Of a stretch of 64,000 nucleotides of DNA, positions 50,374 to 59,444 are shown one piece after another. The stretch covers positions 496,001 to 560,000 of the forward strand of contig NZ_JRLF01000015.1 of NCBI RefSeq assembly GCF_001404985.1, given 5' to 3'. Positions within the stretch are counted from its first letter, which is position 1. Each line of letters begins with the position of its first letter. A program made the translations under genes and the position numbers. The notes under the pieces were generated by a model, which had not been told where the DNA came from, made no database searches, and saw only the letters and a program-made list of their open reading frames with translations. Source of the DNA: Flavobacterium aquidurense. GTDB taxonomy: Bacteria > Bacteroidota > Bacteroidia > Flavobacteriales > Flavobacteriaceae.

Positions 50374-51663
50374 TTATGATTCACTAATCAATTGTGCCAA
50401 TTGCTTGGTTAGGCTTTTTCTTGAATATTGTTGTAAACCAACCCCATGAGATTGTAATTTCCCTTCCAAAAATTGATTATAAAAGTCCAAAATTACACTT
50501 TTTAACTTCCCTTTTTCAGAATAATCAAAAAATACTCCTGTATTTGTTTCTGCTACAATATCTGCAAAATCAGATCCAACAGGGCCAATAGCAATTATTG
50601 GGCGATTTGAGACCATATATTCAAACAATTTACCCGGAATAATACTTTTAGTATCTTCAGAATTTATCTCTATAAGAAGTAAAACCTGAGATTTTTTTTG
50701 ATGTGCAATTGCTTCATGATGCGAAACATATCCTAGAAGATTTAAATAATCTTTTAAATCAAATGCTGTAATAGAATCTAAAACTTCCTGACTTACTGCA
50801 CCTATGAGCTTAATTTCCAGATGAGATTTAAAATCAGGTATTTCATGAAGCAACTCAACTAAAGACTCCCATAAAAATTTAGGATTTCTATCGGATAAAA
50901 ATGAGCCAATATGTGCCAGAGTAAATTTAGTGTCCAGGGTTTGTTTCTCTACATTTTCGATATCATAACCATTTGTAATTACCGAAATGGGTTTATTGGT
51001 AATCGCCTGAAATTCTACTTTAGTCGTTTTACTCGTTACAATAATAGTATCTGCAGTATTTAATACTTTATGTTCTAAACTTTTATGCTTTTTTGCAGCA
51101 TAACCGGATAAACGTAATGCTTTATGATATCCTATTGTGGTCCAGGGATCGCGGAAATCAGCAAACCATTTTACGCCTAGCTTCTCTTTTAGCTCCAAAC
51201 CTATTAAATGCAAACTATGTGGCGGCCCTGAAGTGACAATTGTATCAATATTGTTTTCCTTAATATATTTTTCAAGATAAGACACAGATGGTTTTACCCA
51301 AAAAACACGGGCATCAGGAATAAAAAGATTTCCGCGAACCCATAAAAAGGTTTTATCTAAAAAAGTCTGTTTTTTCTTGTGAGGAAAAATTCCTGAACTT
51401 ATTTTTTTAGTTTTATTTTTTGAAAAAATGGATGCCAATTGATATGGCTCCCAAATTTTATTTTTGAGAATAATAACCTTATCAGAAATTTGACTCACCA
51501 ATCCTTCATCAATTATAGGATAAGTTGGATTTTCCGGAACATAAATAATAGGCTGAACACCAAATTCAGGTAAATACTTTACAAATTTCAACCAACGTTG
51601 TACACCAGGTCCTCCAGCCGGCGGAAAATAATAAGTAATGATTAAGAGTTTTTTTTGTTCCAA
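50374..51663 (-). CDS. Glycosyltransferase (GT4-like) for surface polysaccharide
   Basis: 429 residues, GT-B fold. N-terminal domain: LLIITYYFPPAGGPGVQRWLKFVKYLPEFG, with a Gly-rich loop. WFADFRDPWTTIGYHK and TDTIIVTSKTT mid-protein, then the C-terminal Rossmann half (FTLAHIGSFLSDRNPKFL, LLLIEINSEDTKSIIPGKLFEYMVSNRPIIAIGP) with the E-x7-E-like donor site. It transfers a sugar to a lipid-linked acceptor on the cytoplasmic face. It precedes the flippase by 46 bases. Confidence 0.85.
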   Translation of the reverse strand: MEQKKLLIITYYFPPAGGPGVQRWLKFVKYLPEFGVQPIIYVPENPTYPIIDEGLVSQISDKVIILKNKIWEPYQLASIFSKNKTKKISSGIFPHKKKQTFLDKTFLWVRGNLFIPDARVFWVKPSVSYLEKYIKENNIDTIVTSGPPHSLHLIGLELKEKLGVKWFADFRDPWTTIGYHKALRLSGYAAKKHKSLEHKVLNTADTIIVTSKTTKVEFQAITNKPISVITNGYDIENVEKQTLDTKFTLAHIGSFLSDRNPKFLWESLVELLHEIPDFKSHLEIKLIGAVSQEVLDSITAFDLKDYLNLLGYVSHHEAIAHQKKSQVLLLIEINSEDTKSIIPGKLFEYMVSNRPIIAIGPVGSDFADIVAETNTGVFFDYSEKGKLKSVILDFYNQFLEGKLQSHGVGLQQYSRKSLTKQLAQLISES

Positions 51664-51889
51664 GGAAAAATCGTTAATGGTTTAAAAGTTTATTTTAGAA
51701 CTTATTATTCAAATTATCTTTTTATGAAAGAAATTCTATTTACAGTACGTAATGTATAAGAAACTTCAATAAGAATCATTAAACATTCTAATCTTTCAAG
51801 ATAAACTAATGATTTTAATTTCATTTTATCGATCCTGTTTTGTTCAACAATCTCTGGATTTGTAATATTTATACTCATTTTGAACTAAA

Positions 51890-52138
51890 TTATTTCAAAC
51901 TAAATTTCCTATATAATCTAAATAAAATATATACAAAAAAAATAACATTTAGAATGTTCCAAAAATTAAAAAAAATCCAGACAATTTTAAATTTGGTTTC
52001 CATACTTGACAAACTAAAATATTCGCCTTGGCTTTCCTCATAAAAATCATCATATCCCATCATATATACTCCGCAGAAAATAAATACCGCAAAGTCTAAT
52101 AAGATAAAAAGAACAACTTTAGTAATTTTCGAAAACAT
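51890..52138 (-). CDS. Small two-helix membrane protein
   Basis: 82 residues. Helix 1 ~7-27 (VVLFILLDFAVFIFCGVYMMG), an acidic loop (YDDFYEESQGEY), helix 2 ~51-72 (IVWIFFNFWNILNVIFFVYIL), and a basic end. No family recognised. It follows the YfhO gene by 18 bases on the same strand and looks co-transcribed. The opposite-strand frame at 51840-52043 is a shadow. Confidence 0.65.
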   Translation of the reverse strand: MFSKITKVVLFILLDFAVFIFCGVYMMGYDDFYEESQGEYFSLSSMETKFKIVWIFFNFWNILNVIFFVYILFRLYRKFSLK

Positions 52139-52156
52139 TCTTAAAACTGAGACTGA

Positions 52157-54595
52157 TTACCGAGACTGTTCACCAGACTTCTTTCTTTCAAAATAAATTC
52201 CTCCAATCAAAAGGAATAACATACCTATTGAACTGGCCAAAGTTATAGTGCTTCCGGTTTTTACCACCTGAGGTTCAAATTTAAACTCAATAGTATGTGT
52301 TCCTCCCGGAACTTCCATTGCTCTTAAAACATAATCAACGGGGAAATGATTCGTTAATTTACCATCAACATAAGCATTCCAGCCATTTTTATAATAAATC
52401 TCAGAAAACACGGCTAAACCATCTTTTTTATTATCAGTTTTATACTTGATATAATTAGGTTTATATTGTACTACTTTAATAGTTCCGGTTGTGTCCCATT
52501 GTTTCTTTAAACGGGCGCTTTTAAATTTCCCTTCATGTTCACGAACATTGAAAACGGCCACTTTTTTAGTATCAATATGATCTAAAGCTTTCATGACATC
52601 GTCTGGTTTATTAACCAATGTTACGGTACTTACAAACCAGGCATTTCCGTTTGTATTTGGGTTTACCGTTGGGAATTCTTTGCCTTCTTTATCCGTTTGG
52701 ATGATGTATTTTACATTTAACATATCTAGAACTTCCATATTATTTTTTGCAATCTGGTAGTCAAATAACTGTTGTATTCTTCTTGGTTTTGCAGCATGAT
52801 ATCCACCAAGAGAATGATGGAAGTAAGAAGCACGTGCGCTTGACATATTTCCGCTTACTTCAAAAACCCTGTAATGAGTTGTATCTTTTAATATCTGTGC
52901 ATCAGATGGTGTCTCCTGGAACGGAGATGCAATTTGTACCGGACTCACGAAATCCTTAGCAGAAACATATTTTTTATCAACAAAAAACAAATCGAAAATC
53001 ATTAAAATCCCAACAATGATTAAAGTTGTATTTTGAGCCAGTTTGTTTTTAATAAATAACCATAGAATTCCAAAAGTCAACACTATAAAAAAGCCTGAAC
53101 GCAATAAATCTGCAGAATATAAAGTCATTCTGTCTTCTTTTAATGCATCAACAAAAGCAGGTCCGTAGCTGTCTAAGAAATAATTATCACTGCTTCCTGT
53201 AAAATGAAACATGCTTTTAGCAAATACTAAAATTATGATTATCCCTATACCAAAAACACCTGTTTGTATAAGTGCTTTCTGTTGTAATTTTGGTTCATCC
53301 TTTGCTTTAAAAAAAGATTGTAATCCCATAATAGCCAAAACAGGAAAACACAATTCAAGAATAACCTGAATAGATGAAACTGCTCTGAACTTATCATACA
53401 TAGGTACATAATCAATAAAGAAATCTGTCAATAATGAAAAGTTTTTTCCCCATGAAAGCACTAATGCAACCAATGCACCTGAAAGAAATACATATTTTAT
53501 TTTTCTATCATCTATAAACAATGCTAAAACTCCTAAAAAGAAAACTACAACTCCAATATATGCAGGAGCGGCAACAATAGGCTGATCTCCCCAATAAGTT
53601 GGCATTCCGGATACAAAATCCTGTGCTTGCTCTGAGGGTACTCCCTGTTCCAGCATAAACGCGTACATACGGCTATCAGTTCCAACATTTTCATGATTTG
53701 AACCTCCAAAAAGCCTTGGAGCAATTAAGTTAAAACTTTCCGGAATTCCATAACTGTATTCTGTAATATATTCACGGCTTAAAGCATTTTCATTTACCTT
53801 TTTAGATCCGTCAGGATTAAAAGTCAGTTCACTATTGCTACGTGTACTAAATTTAGCATACTCACTGGTTGCCATTAAATTAGTAGCATTGGCTCCAATA
53901 GCAAAAATTCCGGCTACAGCCAAAACACCTATAGCGGTTAACAAAGGTTTGTATTCTTTATCTTTAATGAAATTAAAAGCAAAATAACCCGAAAGTATCA
54001 ATAAGAAAATCAATAGATAATAGGTCATTTGAAAGTGGTTTGCATTAATTTCTAACGCAACCGCAAACATGGTGAGCAAACCTCCCCAAATATATTTTTT
54101 TTGAAACACCAGTATAAAACCGGCAATAACGAGTGGCATATAAGCAATTGCATGTGCTTTTGCGTTATGACCAACACCCAGAATAATAATTAAATAGGTA
54201 GAAAAACCAAAGGCAATTGCACCAATAAAAGCTTTTAAGGGATCTGTTTTTAAAACTAATAATAATCCGTAGAAACCTAAGAAATATAAAAACAGATAAT
54301 CCGCCGGACGAGGTAAAAAACGTAATGCATCGTCTATTTTACCTACATAATCGTTAGGATAATTTGCCCCTAATTGATAGGTTGGCATACCACCAAACGC
54401 TGAATTTGTCCAATATGGCTCAGAATGCTCTGTAGCTCTAAAATCATTCTGTTCTTTTGCCATTCCGGTATATTGAGCAATATCCGACTGGAAAATTTGT
54501 TTTCCTTGTAATACAGGATAAAAATAAATTAAAGAAACGAGAATAAAGCCCAATATAACAAGGGCATGCGGATAGAACTTATTTACTATTTTCAA
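52157..54595 (-). CDS. YfhO-family membrane protein (GT-C-like)
   Basis: 812 residues, ~12 membrane helices. N-terminal HALVILGFILVSLIYFYPVLQGKQIFQSDI with an early Asp, FGGMPTYQLGANYPND in the first large loop and GVGHNAKAHAIAYMPLVIAGF, as in YfhO proteins, which are related to GT-C transferases working with polyprenyl-linked sugars. The C-terminal ~200 residues form a periplasmic domain (FSEIYYKNGWNAYVDGKLTN, VPGGTHTIEFKFEP) typical of Bacteroidota YfhO. In Bacillus, YfhO is linked to lipoteichoic acid glycosylation; the Flavobacterium role is unknown, probably lipid or surface glycosylation. Confidence 0.88.
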   Translation of the reverse strand: MKIVNKFYPHALVILGFILVSLIYFYPVLQGKQIFQSDIAQYTGMAKEQNDFRATEHSEPYWTNSAFGGMPTYQLGANYPNDYVGKIDDALRFLPRPADYLFLYFLGFYGLLLVLKTDPLKAFIGAIAFGFSTYLIIILGVGHNAKAHAIAYMPLVIAGFILVFQKKYIWGGLLTMFAVALEINANHFQMTYYLLIFLLILSGYFAFNFIKDKEYKPLLTAIGVLAVAGIFAIGANATNLMATSEYAKFSTRSNSELTFNPDGSKKVNENALSREYITEYSYGIPESFNLIAPRLFGGSNHENVGTDSRMYAFMLEQGVPSEQAQDFVSGMPTYWGDQPIVAAPAYIGVVVFFLGVLALFIDDRKIKYVFLSGALVALVLSWGKNFSLLTDFFIDYVPMYDKFRAVSSIQVILELCFPVLAIMGLQSFFKAKDEPKLQQKALIQTGVFGIGIIIILVFAKSMFHFTGSSDNYFLDSYGPAFVDALKEDRMTLYSADLLRSGFFIVLTFGILWLFIKNKLAQNTTLIIVGILMIFDLFFVDKKYVSAKDFVSPVQIASPFQETPSDAQILKDTTHYRVFEVSGNMSSARASYFHHSLGGYHAAKPRRIQQLFDYQIAKNNMEVLDMLNVKYIIQTDKEGKEFPTVNPNTNGNAWFVSTVTLVNKPDDVMKALDHIDTKKVAVFNVREHEGKFKSARLKKQWDTTGTIKVVQYKPNYIKYKTDNKKDGLAVFSEIYYKNGWNAYVDGKLTNHFPVDYVLRAMEVPGGTHTIEFKFEPQVVKTGSTITLASSIGMLFLLIGGIYFERKKSGEQSR

Positions 54596-54646
54596 TTTAG
54601 GCTGGTTTGGGTTAAATGATGAATCCTGTAACTCTAGGTCACAAAC

Positions 54647-54937
54647 TTAATCTATTTCTTCGTAATCAACATAATCGCCTACCTTTTTGGTTTCGCGGGG
54701 ATTTTTTGCATTAGCGGTATTTATAATGATTTCATCATTATTTGTACGCGTTTTTTGCCATGTATTATCCTGAGTATATTGTTGTTGTCTCTGAAAATTC
54801 TCCCCAGCTTTCTCAACGGCTTTTTTTACTAATACCGGCAAAAAGATTTTGGCTAAAAATTTAAAAATATAATAAAACGCAATAATCCACATTATCGTTT
54901 TAAACAAATTTGTAAAAGATGCTTCTTGCATGATCAT
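54647..54937 (-). CDS. DUF4834 family small membrane protein
   Basis: About 96 residues. One N-terminal TM helix (LFKTIMWIIAFYYIFKFLAKIFLPVL) is followed by a basic helix (KKAVEKAGENFQRQQQ) and a polar tail ending GDYVDYEEID, a signature of DUF4834. I prefer ATG 54937 (the next at 54931 gives MQEASF, also plausible) over a TTG at 54952. It is 51 bases upstream of YfhO on the same strand. Function unknown. Confidence 0.8.
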   Translation of the reverse strand: MIMQEASFTNLFKTIMWIIAFYYIFKFLAKIFLPVLVKKAVEKAGENFQRQQQYTQDNTWQKTRTNNDEIIINTANAKNPRETKKVGDYVDYEEID

Positions 54938-55012
54938 ATAATTTTTTTCCAAAATTAATAAATCAATTGTTTAAAATTAAAATATCAATCTTAAATAAAT
55001 AATAAAATATAG

Positions 55013-55020
55013 TACATTTG
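55013..55020 (+). promoter_or_regulatory. Putative -7 element TACATTTG of the transporter-like gene
   Basis: TACATTTG matches TAnnTTTG 36 bases before ATG 55057; -33 match not seen. Confidence 0.45.
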
Positions 55021-55056
55021 AAATGCGTTATTACTTTTTAATCAAAAAAAACATTT

Positions 55057-56034
55057 ATGTTAAAAAATAAAAACTTTTTTATTACAGCTCTTTGTTTAGT
55101 TCCTCAATTTTTTTTCGCACAGTATACTGATGTCATCAACTCCAATCGTCCAGGCGAAACAATGTCAGCATATGCAGTTGGAAAATCAGTTATTCAGGCA
55201 GAGCTTGGTGTTTATGGTATAAAAGAAAAACACGATTTATTAGATTATGACGGAAGTGGTTTTGGTACTGATTTAACACTACGTTATGGTGCATTTTTGG
55301 AGAAACTGGAGTTTGTCCTTGATTTGCAATATCAAATGGAAAATTTCGATACACCCTATACAAGTTACAAAAAGAACAACTTTAGACAAACCGTTCTTGG
55401 AGCTAAATATTTAATCTACGATCCCTATAAAAACTACAAAAAAGAAGCTAATATTTACAGCTATAAAGCCAACCATAGTTTTAACTGGCATGAATTAATC
55501 CCTGCTGTATCCGTTTTTGCCGGAGCAAATTTTGTTGGTGCCGATAATCCATATGCATTCTCTCCTGAATCCAGCATTTCTCCTAAAGTAATGTTGATTA
55601 CACAGAATCTCTTTGGTGGTGGAAAATGGGTTTTTGTAACAAATATCATTGCCGATTATATCACAACAGACTATCCTAGTTATGGTTATGTTTTAACTTT
55701 AACGCACGGATTTAATGATAAGTGGTCTGGATTTGTTGAAAATCAAGGCTACAAAAGCGATTTTTACAGTGATGCCATTGTTCGTGGCGGAGCGGCTTAT
55801 TTAATCAATCCTAATCTTCAGGTTGATGCCTCTTTAAGTACCAACTTTAAAAATACACCTTCTATATTTTATGGTGGAGTTGGAGTTTCATGGCGTTATG
55901 ACGGAAGTTATAAAGAGAAACAAATGGAATTTAAGGGCAAAGAAAAAGCAAAAAAGAATAAAGATAATAAGATGGAACAAAGAGAAATCGATTATCAGGA
56001 AAAAGAACGTAAACGTAAATCTAAATACGAATAA
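55057..56034 (+). CDS. Outer-membrane transporter-like beta-barrel (MetA/phenol-pathway family)
   Basis: 325 residues. The signal ends QFFFAQ. NSNRPGETMSAYAVGKSVIQAELG, LRYGAFLEKLEFVLDLQYQ, FVENQGYKSDFYSDAIVRGGAAYLINPNLQVDASLS and SIFYGGVGVSWRYDGSYKEK are alternating strands as in the 'transporter' (MetA-pathway of phenol degradation) barrel family. The C-terminal ~45 residues are a highly charged Lys/Glu tail. Substrate unknown. Followed 51 bases later by the GNAT gene. Confidence 0.8.
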   Translation: MLKNKNFFITALCLVPQFFFAQYTDVINSNRPGETMSAYAVGKSVIQAELGVYGIKEKHDLLDYDGSGFGTDLTLRYGAFLEKLEFVLDLQYQMENFDTPYTSYKKNNFRQTVLGAKYLIYDPYKNYKKEANIYSYKANHSFNWHELIPAVSVFAGANFVGADNPYAFSPESSISPKVMLITQNLFGGGKWVFVTNIIADYITTDYPSYGYVLTLTHGFNDKWSGFVENQGYKSDFYSDAIVRGGAAYLINPNLQVDASLSTNFKNTPSIFYGGVGVSWRYDGSYKEKQMEFKGKEKAKKNKDNKMEQREIDYQEKERKRKSKYE

Positions 56035-56085
56035 TAATTAATAACAACCTCTCTAAATAAAGAGATATATTTATAAAGAAGCTTG

Positions 56086-57204
56086 ATGATTACAATTAAA
56101 GAAGCCAAAACAAAAAAGGAATTAACCGAATATATCAAATTCCCATTTTCACTCTATAAAGACAATCCGTATTGGGTTCCTCCTATTATAGCAGATGAAC
56201 TTGAATCGTTTGATAAAACAAAAAATCCCGCCTTTGATAATGCTGAAGCCTATTTTTATGTGGCTTATAAAGACAATAAAATTGTAGGCAGAATTACGGC
56301 AATTATTAATTGGTCTGAAGTAAATAACCAGCATAAAAGAAAAGTTCGTTTTGGGTGGTTTGATGTCATTGACGATATCGAAGTAACAAAAGCACTTTTA
56401 GAGAAAGTATATGAGCTGGGCAGACAAAACAATCTTGAACATGTTGAAGGTCCAATGGGATTTTCTAATTTAGATAAAGTTGGTGTACTTACAGAAGGTT
56501 ATGACCAAATGGGAACTATGATTACATGGTATAACAATCCTTATTATGTTACTCATTTTGAACAGTTAGGTTTTCAGGTAGAGAAGGAATATATCGAAAG
56601 TGTTTTTCCTTTCTCGAATGTTAAACCTGAATTTTTCCTTAAAGCACAGGAACTAATCAAAAAGAGATATGGCTTAAAATCGCTTACATTCACTAAAACA
56701 AAAGACATCATGCCACATGTGGACAAAATGTTTGATTTGTTTAATGAATCCTATGCCAAATTAGCTTCATTTGTAGCAATTTCAGATGTTCAGAAAGAAT
56801 ATTTTAAAAAGAAATACATCAGTTTTATAAATCCTGAATACATCAAGTTTGTGGTTGATAAAGATGATAAATTAATTGCTTTTAGTATCGTAATGCCAAG
56901 TTTTTCTGAGGCATTGCAAAAAGCAAAAGGCAAACTTTTTCCTTTTGGATTTCTTCATTTATTAAGAGCCAGAAAAAAGAGCAAAGATGTTGTTTTTTAC
57001 CTCATCGGAGTGCATCCGGATTATCAAAACAAAGGAGTTACGGCTATTATTTTTGACGAGTATTTTAAAACTTTCTCAGAAAAAGGAATTCAGACTTGTA
57101 TTAGAACTCCTGAATTGGCAGAAAATACGGCTATCCATTTATTGTGGAAAAACTTTGACCCAAAAATCCATTGCCAAAGAAAAACATATCTTAAATATCT
57201 TTAA
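56086..57204 (+). CDS. GNAT-family N-acetyltransferase-like protein
   Basis: 372 residues from ATG 56086 (MITIKEAKTKKELTEYIKFP), preferred over a TTG one codon upstream. KIVGRITAIINW lies in the N-terminal half; the C-terminal half has FYLIGVHPDYQNKGVTAIIFDEYF, a GNAT acetyl-CoA loop (QNKGV), then RTPELAENTAIHLLWKNF. It resembles the ~370-residue Bacteroidota GNAT proteins with an unknown acyl acceptor (a GTP/peptide target is not indicated). It stands alone and ends at a terminator. Confidence 0.8.
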   Translation: MITIKEAKTKKELTEYIKFPFSLYKDNPYWVPPIIADELESFDKTKNPAFDNAEAYFYVAYKDNKIVGRITAIINWSEVNNQHKRKVRFGWFDVIDDIEVTKALLEKVYELGRQNNLEHVEGPMGFSNLDKVGVLTEGYDQMGTMITWYNNPYYVTHFEQLGFQVEKEYIESVFPFSNVKPEFFLKAQELIKKRYGLKSLTFTKTKDIMPHVDKMFDLFNESYAKLASFVAISDVQKEYFKKKYISFINPEYIKFVVDKDDKLIAFSIVMPSFSEALQKAKGKLFPFGFLHLLRARKKSKDVVFYLIGVHPDYQNKGVTAIIFDEYFKTFSEKGIQTCIRTPELAENTAIHLLWKNFDPKIHCQRKTYLKYL

Positions 57205-57224
57205 TCTAAATGATCAATAAAACT

Positions 57225-57258
57225 AAAAAATCCATTCTCCCCAAAGAATGGATTTTTT
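57225..57258. terminator. Hairpin with AAAAAATCCATTC arms, copy 1
   Basis: AAAAAATCCATTC (57225-57237) and GAATGGATTTTTT (57246-57258) are perfect 13-base arms with an 8-base loop. It terminates the GNAT gene and/or the convergent lipoprotein gene. A close twin lies at 57814-57849. Confidence 0.88.
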
Positions 57259-57289
57259 AATAAATGATAGTAAAACATAAAACGTATTC

Positions 57290-57769
57290 TTATTCTGCTT
57301 TACAATCAACTTTTGTTAATGTATTTTTTTGATCAAATTTCAGCAGTTTTTTATCTTTAAAAGAAACTTTACCATTTGCTTCTACAACATCTCCATATCC
57401 TTCATAAAGAATTCCTTCTCTTTCAATAAAAGCAACTTCTCTAATAGATGAAACTCCTTCAGACATAAAGGTGTAATCAGCAATTAAAGTATCACCTTTC
57501 ATATTTCCTATCAAAGTTCCTTCATTTCTATCCTTCCCCGCTATATTATAGCTTAATTTTCCATTTACTTCCTGGTGCGAGTTTACATTGTAACTCAGTT
57601 CAATTTTATCAGTACCAGTAGATGCATAACATTGATCTCCTGATGGCTCAACGATTTGAGCTTCTTTTGGCGCTTTTGGTGTAATTTCTACTGGTTCTGC
57701 AACTTGATCTTTTTTACAAGAAGCAAAAACACTTAAAGTAATAATTGTAAAGGCTAGTATTTTCTTCAT
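57290..57769 (-). CDS. Lipoprotein of unknown function
   Basis: 159 residues, lipoprotein (VFASCKKD, Cys 17). A Pro/Glu linker (AEPVEITPKAPKEAQIVEP) is followed by a small beta-barrel-like domain (CYASTGTDKIELSYNVN, GKLSYNIAGKDRNEGTLIG, GDTLIADYTFMSEG, REVAFIEREGILYEGYGDV) with two Cys (near 47 and 156) that could bridge. I recall similar Flavobacterium lipoproteins without function. It is bracketed by two nearly identical hairpins. Confidence 0.7.
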   Translation of the reverse strand: MKKILAFTIITLSVFASCKKDQVAEPVEITPKAPKEAQIVEPSGDQCYASTGTDKIELSYNVNSHQEVNGKLSYNIAGKDRNEGTLIGNMKGDTLIADYTFMSEGVSSIREVAFIEREGILYEGYGDVVEANGKVSFKDKKLLKFDQKNTLTKVDCKAE

Positions 57770-57813
57770 GTTCTTTTGTTTTTATAATTAGTTGATATAA
57801 AATTACTTTAAAT

Positions 57814-57849
57814 AAAAAAAATCCATTCGCATAACGAATGGATTTTTTT
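57814..57849. terminator. Hairpin with AAAAAAATCCATTCG arms, copy 2
   Basis: AAAAAAATCCATTCG (57814-57828) and CGAATGGATTTTTTT (57835-57849) form perfect 15-base arms. It is the terminator of the minus-strand synthase gene, whose stop lies 40 bases away, and shares its core with the hairpin at 57225. Confidence 0.88.
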
Positions 57850-57888
57850 ACATAATTCCCATATTGAGAATCTATTTTTTTTTAGAAA

Positions 57889-59151
57889 TTAAGCGTCTAA
57901 ATCTACTTTAGTTCTGCTTGCAATTTCTTTATAAGTACCATTTTCCAATTTTTCACGAATGGCTTCAAATGCCACTAACGTTTCATCAATATCAGCTAAG
58001 GTATGTGATGTTGTTGGTATCATTCTTAACAAAATAATTCCTTTTGGAATTACCGGATAAATTACAATAGACAAGAAAATACCGTAATTTTCTCTTAAAT
58101 CATTTACCATTACCATTGCTTCAGGAACACTTCCTTCTAAATAAACTGGTGTTACACAAGTATTTGTATCACCAATATTAAAGTTTCTTGAACGCAATCC
58201 GTTTTGTAATGCATTTACGTTTTCCCAAAGTTTATCTTTCAATTCAGGGTGATTACGCAATAACTCTAAACGCTTCAATGAACCAATTGTCTGAATCATT
58301 GGTAATGCTTTTGCAAACATTTGAGAACGTAAATTATATTTCAGGTAATCTATAATGTCTTTATCAGCAGCAACAAAAGCCCCAATATTGGCCATTGATT
58401 TTGCAAAAGTAGAAAAATAAACATCGATACCGTCCTGAACTCCCTGCTCTTCACCTGCTCCGGCACCTGTTTTACCAAGTGTACCAAAACCATGTGCATC
58501 ATCTACTAACAAACGGAAATTATATTTTTCTTTTAAAGCTACAATTTCTTTTAATTTACCTTGTTGTCCTCGCATTCCAAAAACACCTTCAGTAATAAAA
58601 AGAATTCCACCACCAGTTTCCGTTGCCATTTTCGTAGCACGCTGAAGGTTTTTTTCCATACTTTCAAGATCATTATGCTTGTAAGTAAAACGTTTACCCA
58701 TATGCAAACGAACACCATCGATAATACAAGCGTGAGAATCTACATCGTAAACAATAATGTCATTTTTAGTAACTAAAGCATCAATAGTAGATACCATTCC
58801 CTGATATCCAAAATTTAATAAATATGCTGCCGGTTTCATTACAAACTCAGCTAATTCGTTTTCTAATTGTTCGTGGTATTTTGTATGACCTGACATCATT
58901 CGCGCTCCCATTGGGTAAGCAGCTCCAAATTGAGTTGCAGCATCAATATCGGCCTGACGAACCTCAGGATGATTTGCAAGTCCTAAATAGTCATTCAAAC
59001 TCCAGTTTAAAATATTTTTTCCACCAAATTGCATTCTTGGACCAAGTTCTCCTTCTAATTTTGGGAATACAAAATATCCCTCAGCTTGTGAAGCCCATTT
59101 TCCTAATGGTCCTTTATTGTTCTGAATTCTTTCGAATAAATCTTTTACCAT
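57889..59151 (-). CDS. Alpha-oxoamine synthase (serine palmitoyl-/cysteate acyl-transferase-like, PLP)
   Basis: 420 residues of fold-type I PLP enzymes. NDYLGLANHPEV, GARMMSGHTKYHEQLENELAEF, VDDAHGFGTLGKTGAGAGEEQG (DDAHGxG, PLP ring Asp/His), FSTFAKSMANIGAFVAA with the Schiff-base Lys, and late RMIPTTSHT. The family joins an amino acid to an acyl thioester with loss of CO2: serine palmitoyltransferase, glycine C-acetyltransferase, BioF, or cysteate acyltransferase for sulfonolipids. Flavobacterium makes sulfonolipids and sphingolipid-like lipids, so an SPT- or cysteate-type role is likely; I cannot separate them from sequence. Not beside kbl/tdh or bio genes. Confidence 0.85.
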   Translation of the reverse strand: MVKDLFERIQNNKGPLGKWASQAEGYFVFPKLEGELGPRMQFGGKNILNWSLNDYLGLANHPEVRQADIDAATQFGAAYPMGARMMSGHTKYHEQLENELAEFVMKPAAYLLNFGYQGMVSTIDALVTKNDIIVYDVDSHACIIDGVRLHMGKRFTYKHNDLESMEKNLQRATKMATETGGGILFITEGVFGMRGQQGKLKEIVALKEKYNFRLLVDDAHGFGTLGKTGAGAGEEQGVQDGIDVYFSTFAKSMANIGAFVAADKDIIDYLKYNLRSQMFAKALPMIQTIGSLKRLELLRNHPELKDKLWENVNALQNGLRSRNFNIGDTNTCVTPVYLEGSVPEAMVMVNDLRENYGIFLSIVIYPVIPKGIILLRMIPTTSHTLADIDETLVAFEAIREKLENGTYKEIASRTKVDLDA

Positions 59152-59191
59152 AAATATATCTTGAAGTAATAATTTTATTTTATACAGGGTG

Positions 59192-59199
59192 CAAAAATA
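59192..59199 (-). promoter_or_regulatory. Putative -7 element TATTTTTG of the synthase gene
   Basis: On the minus strand TATTTTTG matches TAnnTTTG 40 bases before the start at 59151; no -33 match. Confidence 0.4.
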
Positions 59200-59364
59200 A
59201 TGATTATTATTCTAAAATAGAGTCAGCCATTTATTTTTATTGAAAAATATTCTGAATCCCAGTATTCTGGCATTTTTATTTCATAAAGTCACCGTATTTA
59301 ACACGAAGAACTATCAAATACACAGAGTAAAATTGAATAAAATTAATCACAAAAAGGGGAAAAG

Positions 59365-59378
59365 ATGACTTTTATCAT
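59365..59378 (+). promoter_or_regulatory. FNR/CRP-like dyad upstream of nirK
   Basis: ATGACTTTTATCAT has symmetric half-sites ATGA/TCAT with the TGA-N6-TCA spacing of Crp/Fnr boxes (consensus TTGAT-N4-ATCAA). It lies 66 bases before the nirK ATG. No TAnnTTTG element is found here, which would suit an activator-dependent promoter. Assignment by pattern only. Confidence 0.4.
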
Positions 59379-59444
59379 AATAAAAGATAAAACTGTCTTT
59401 TAAATTTACTTCAGATTCAAAAACTAAAATAAAAACCATTTATT

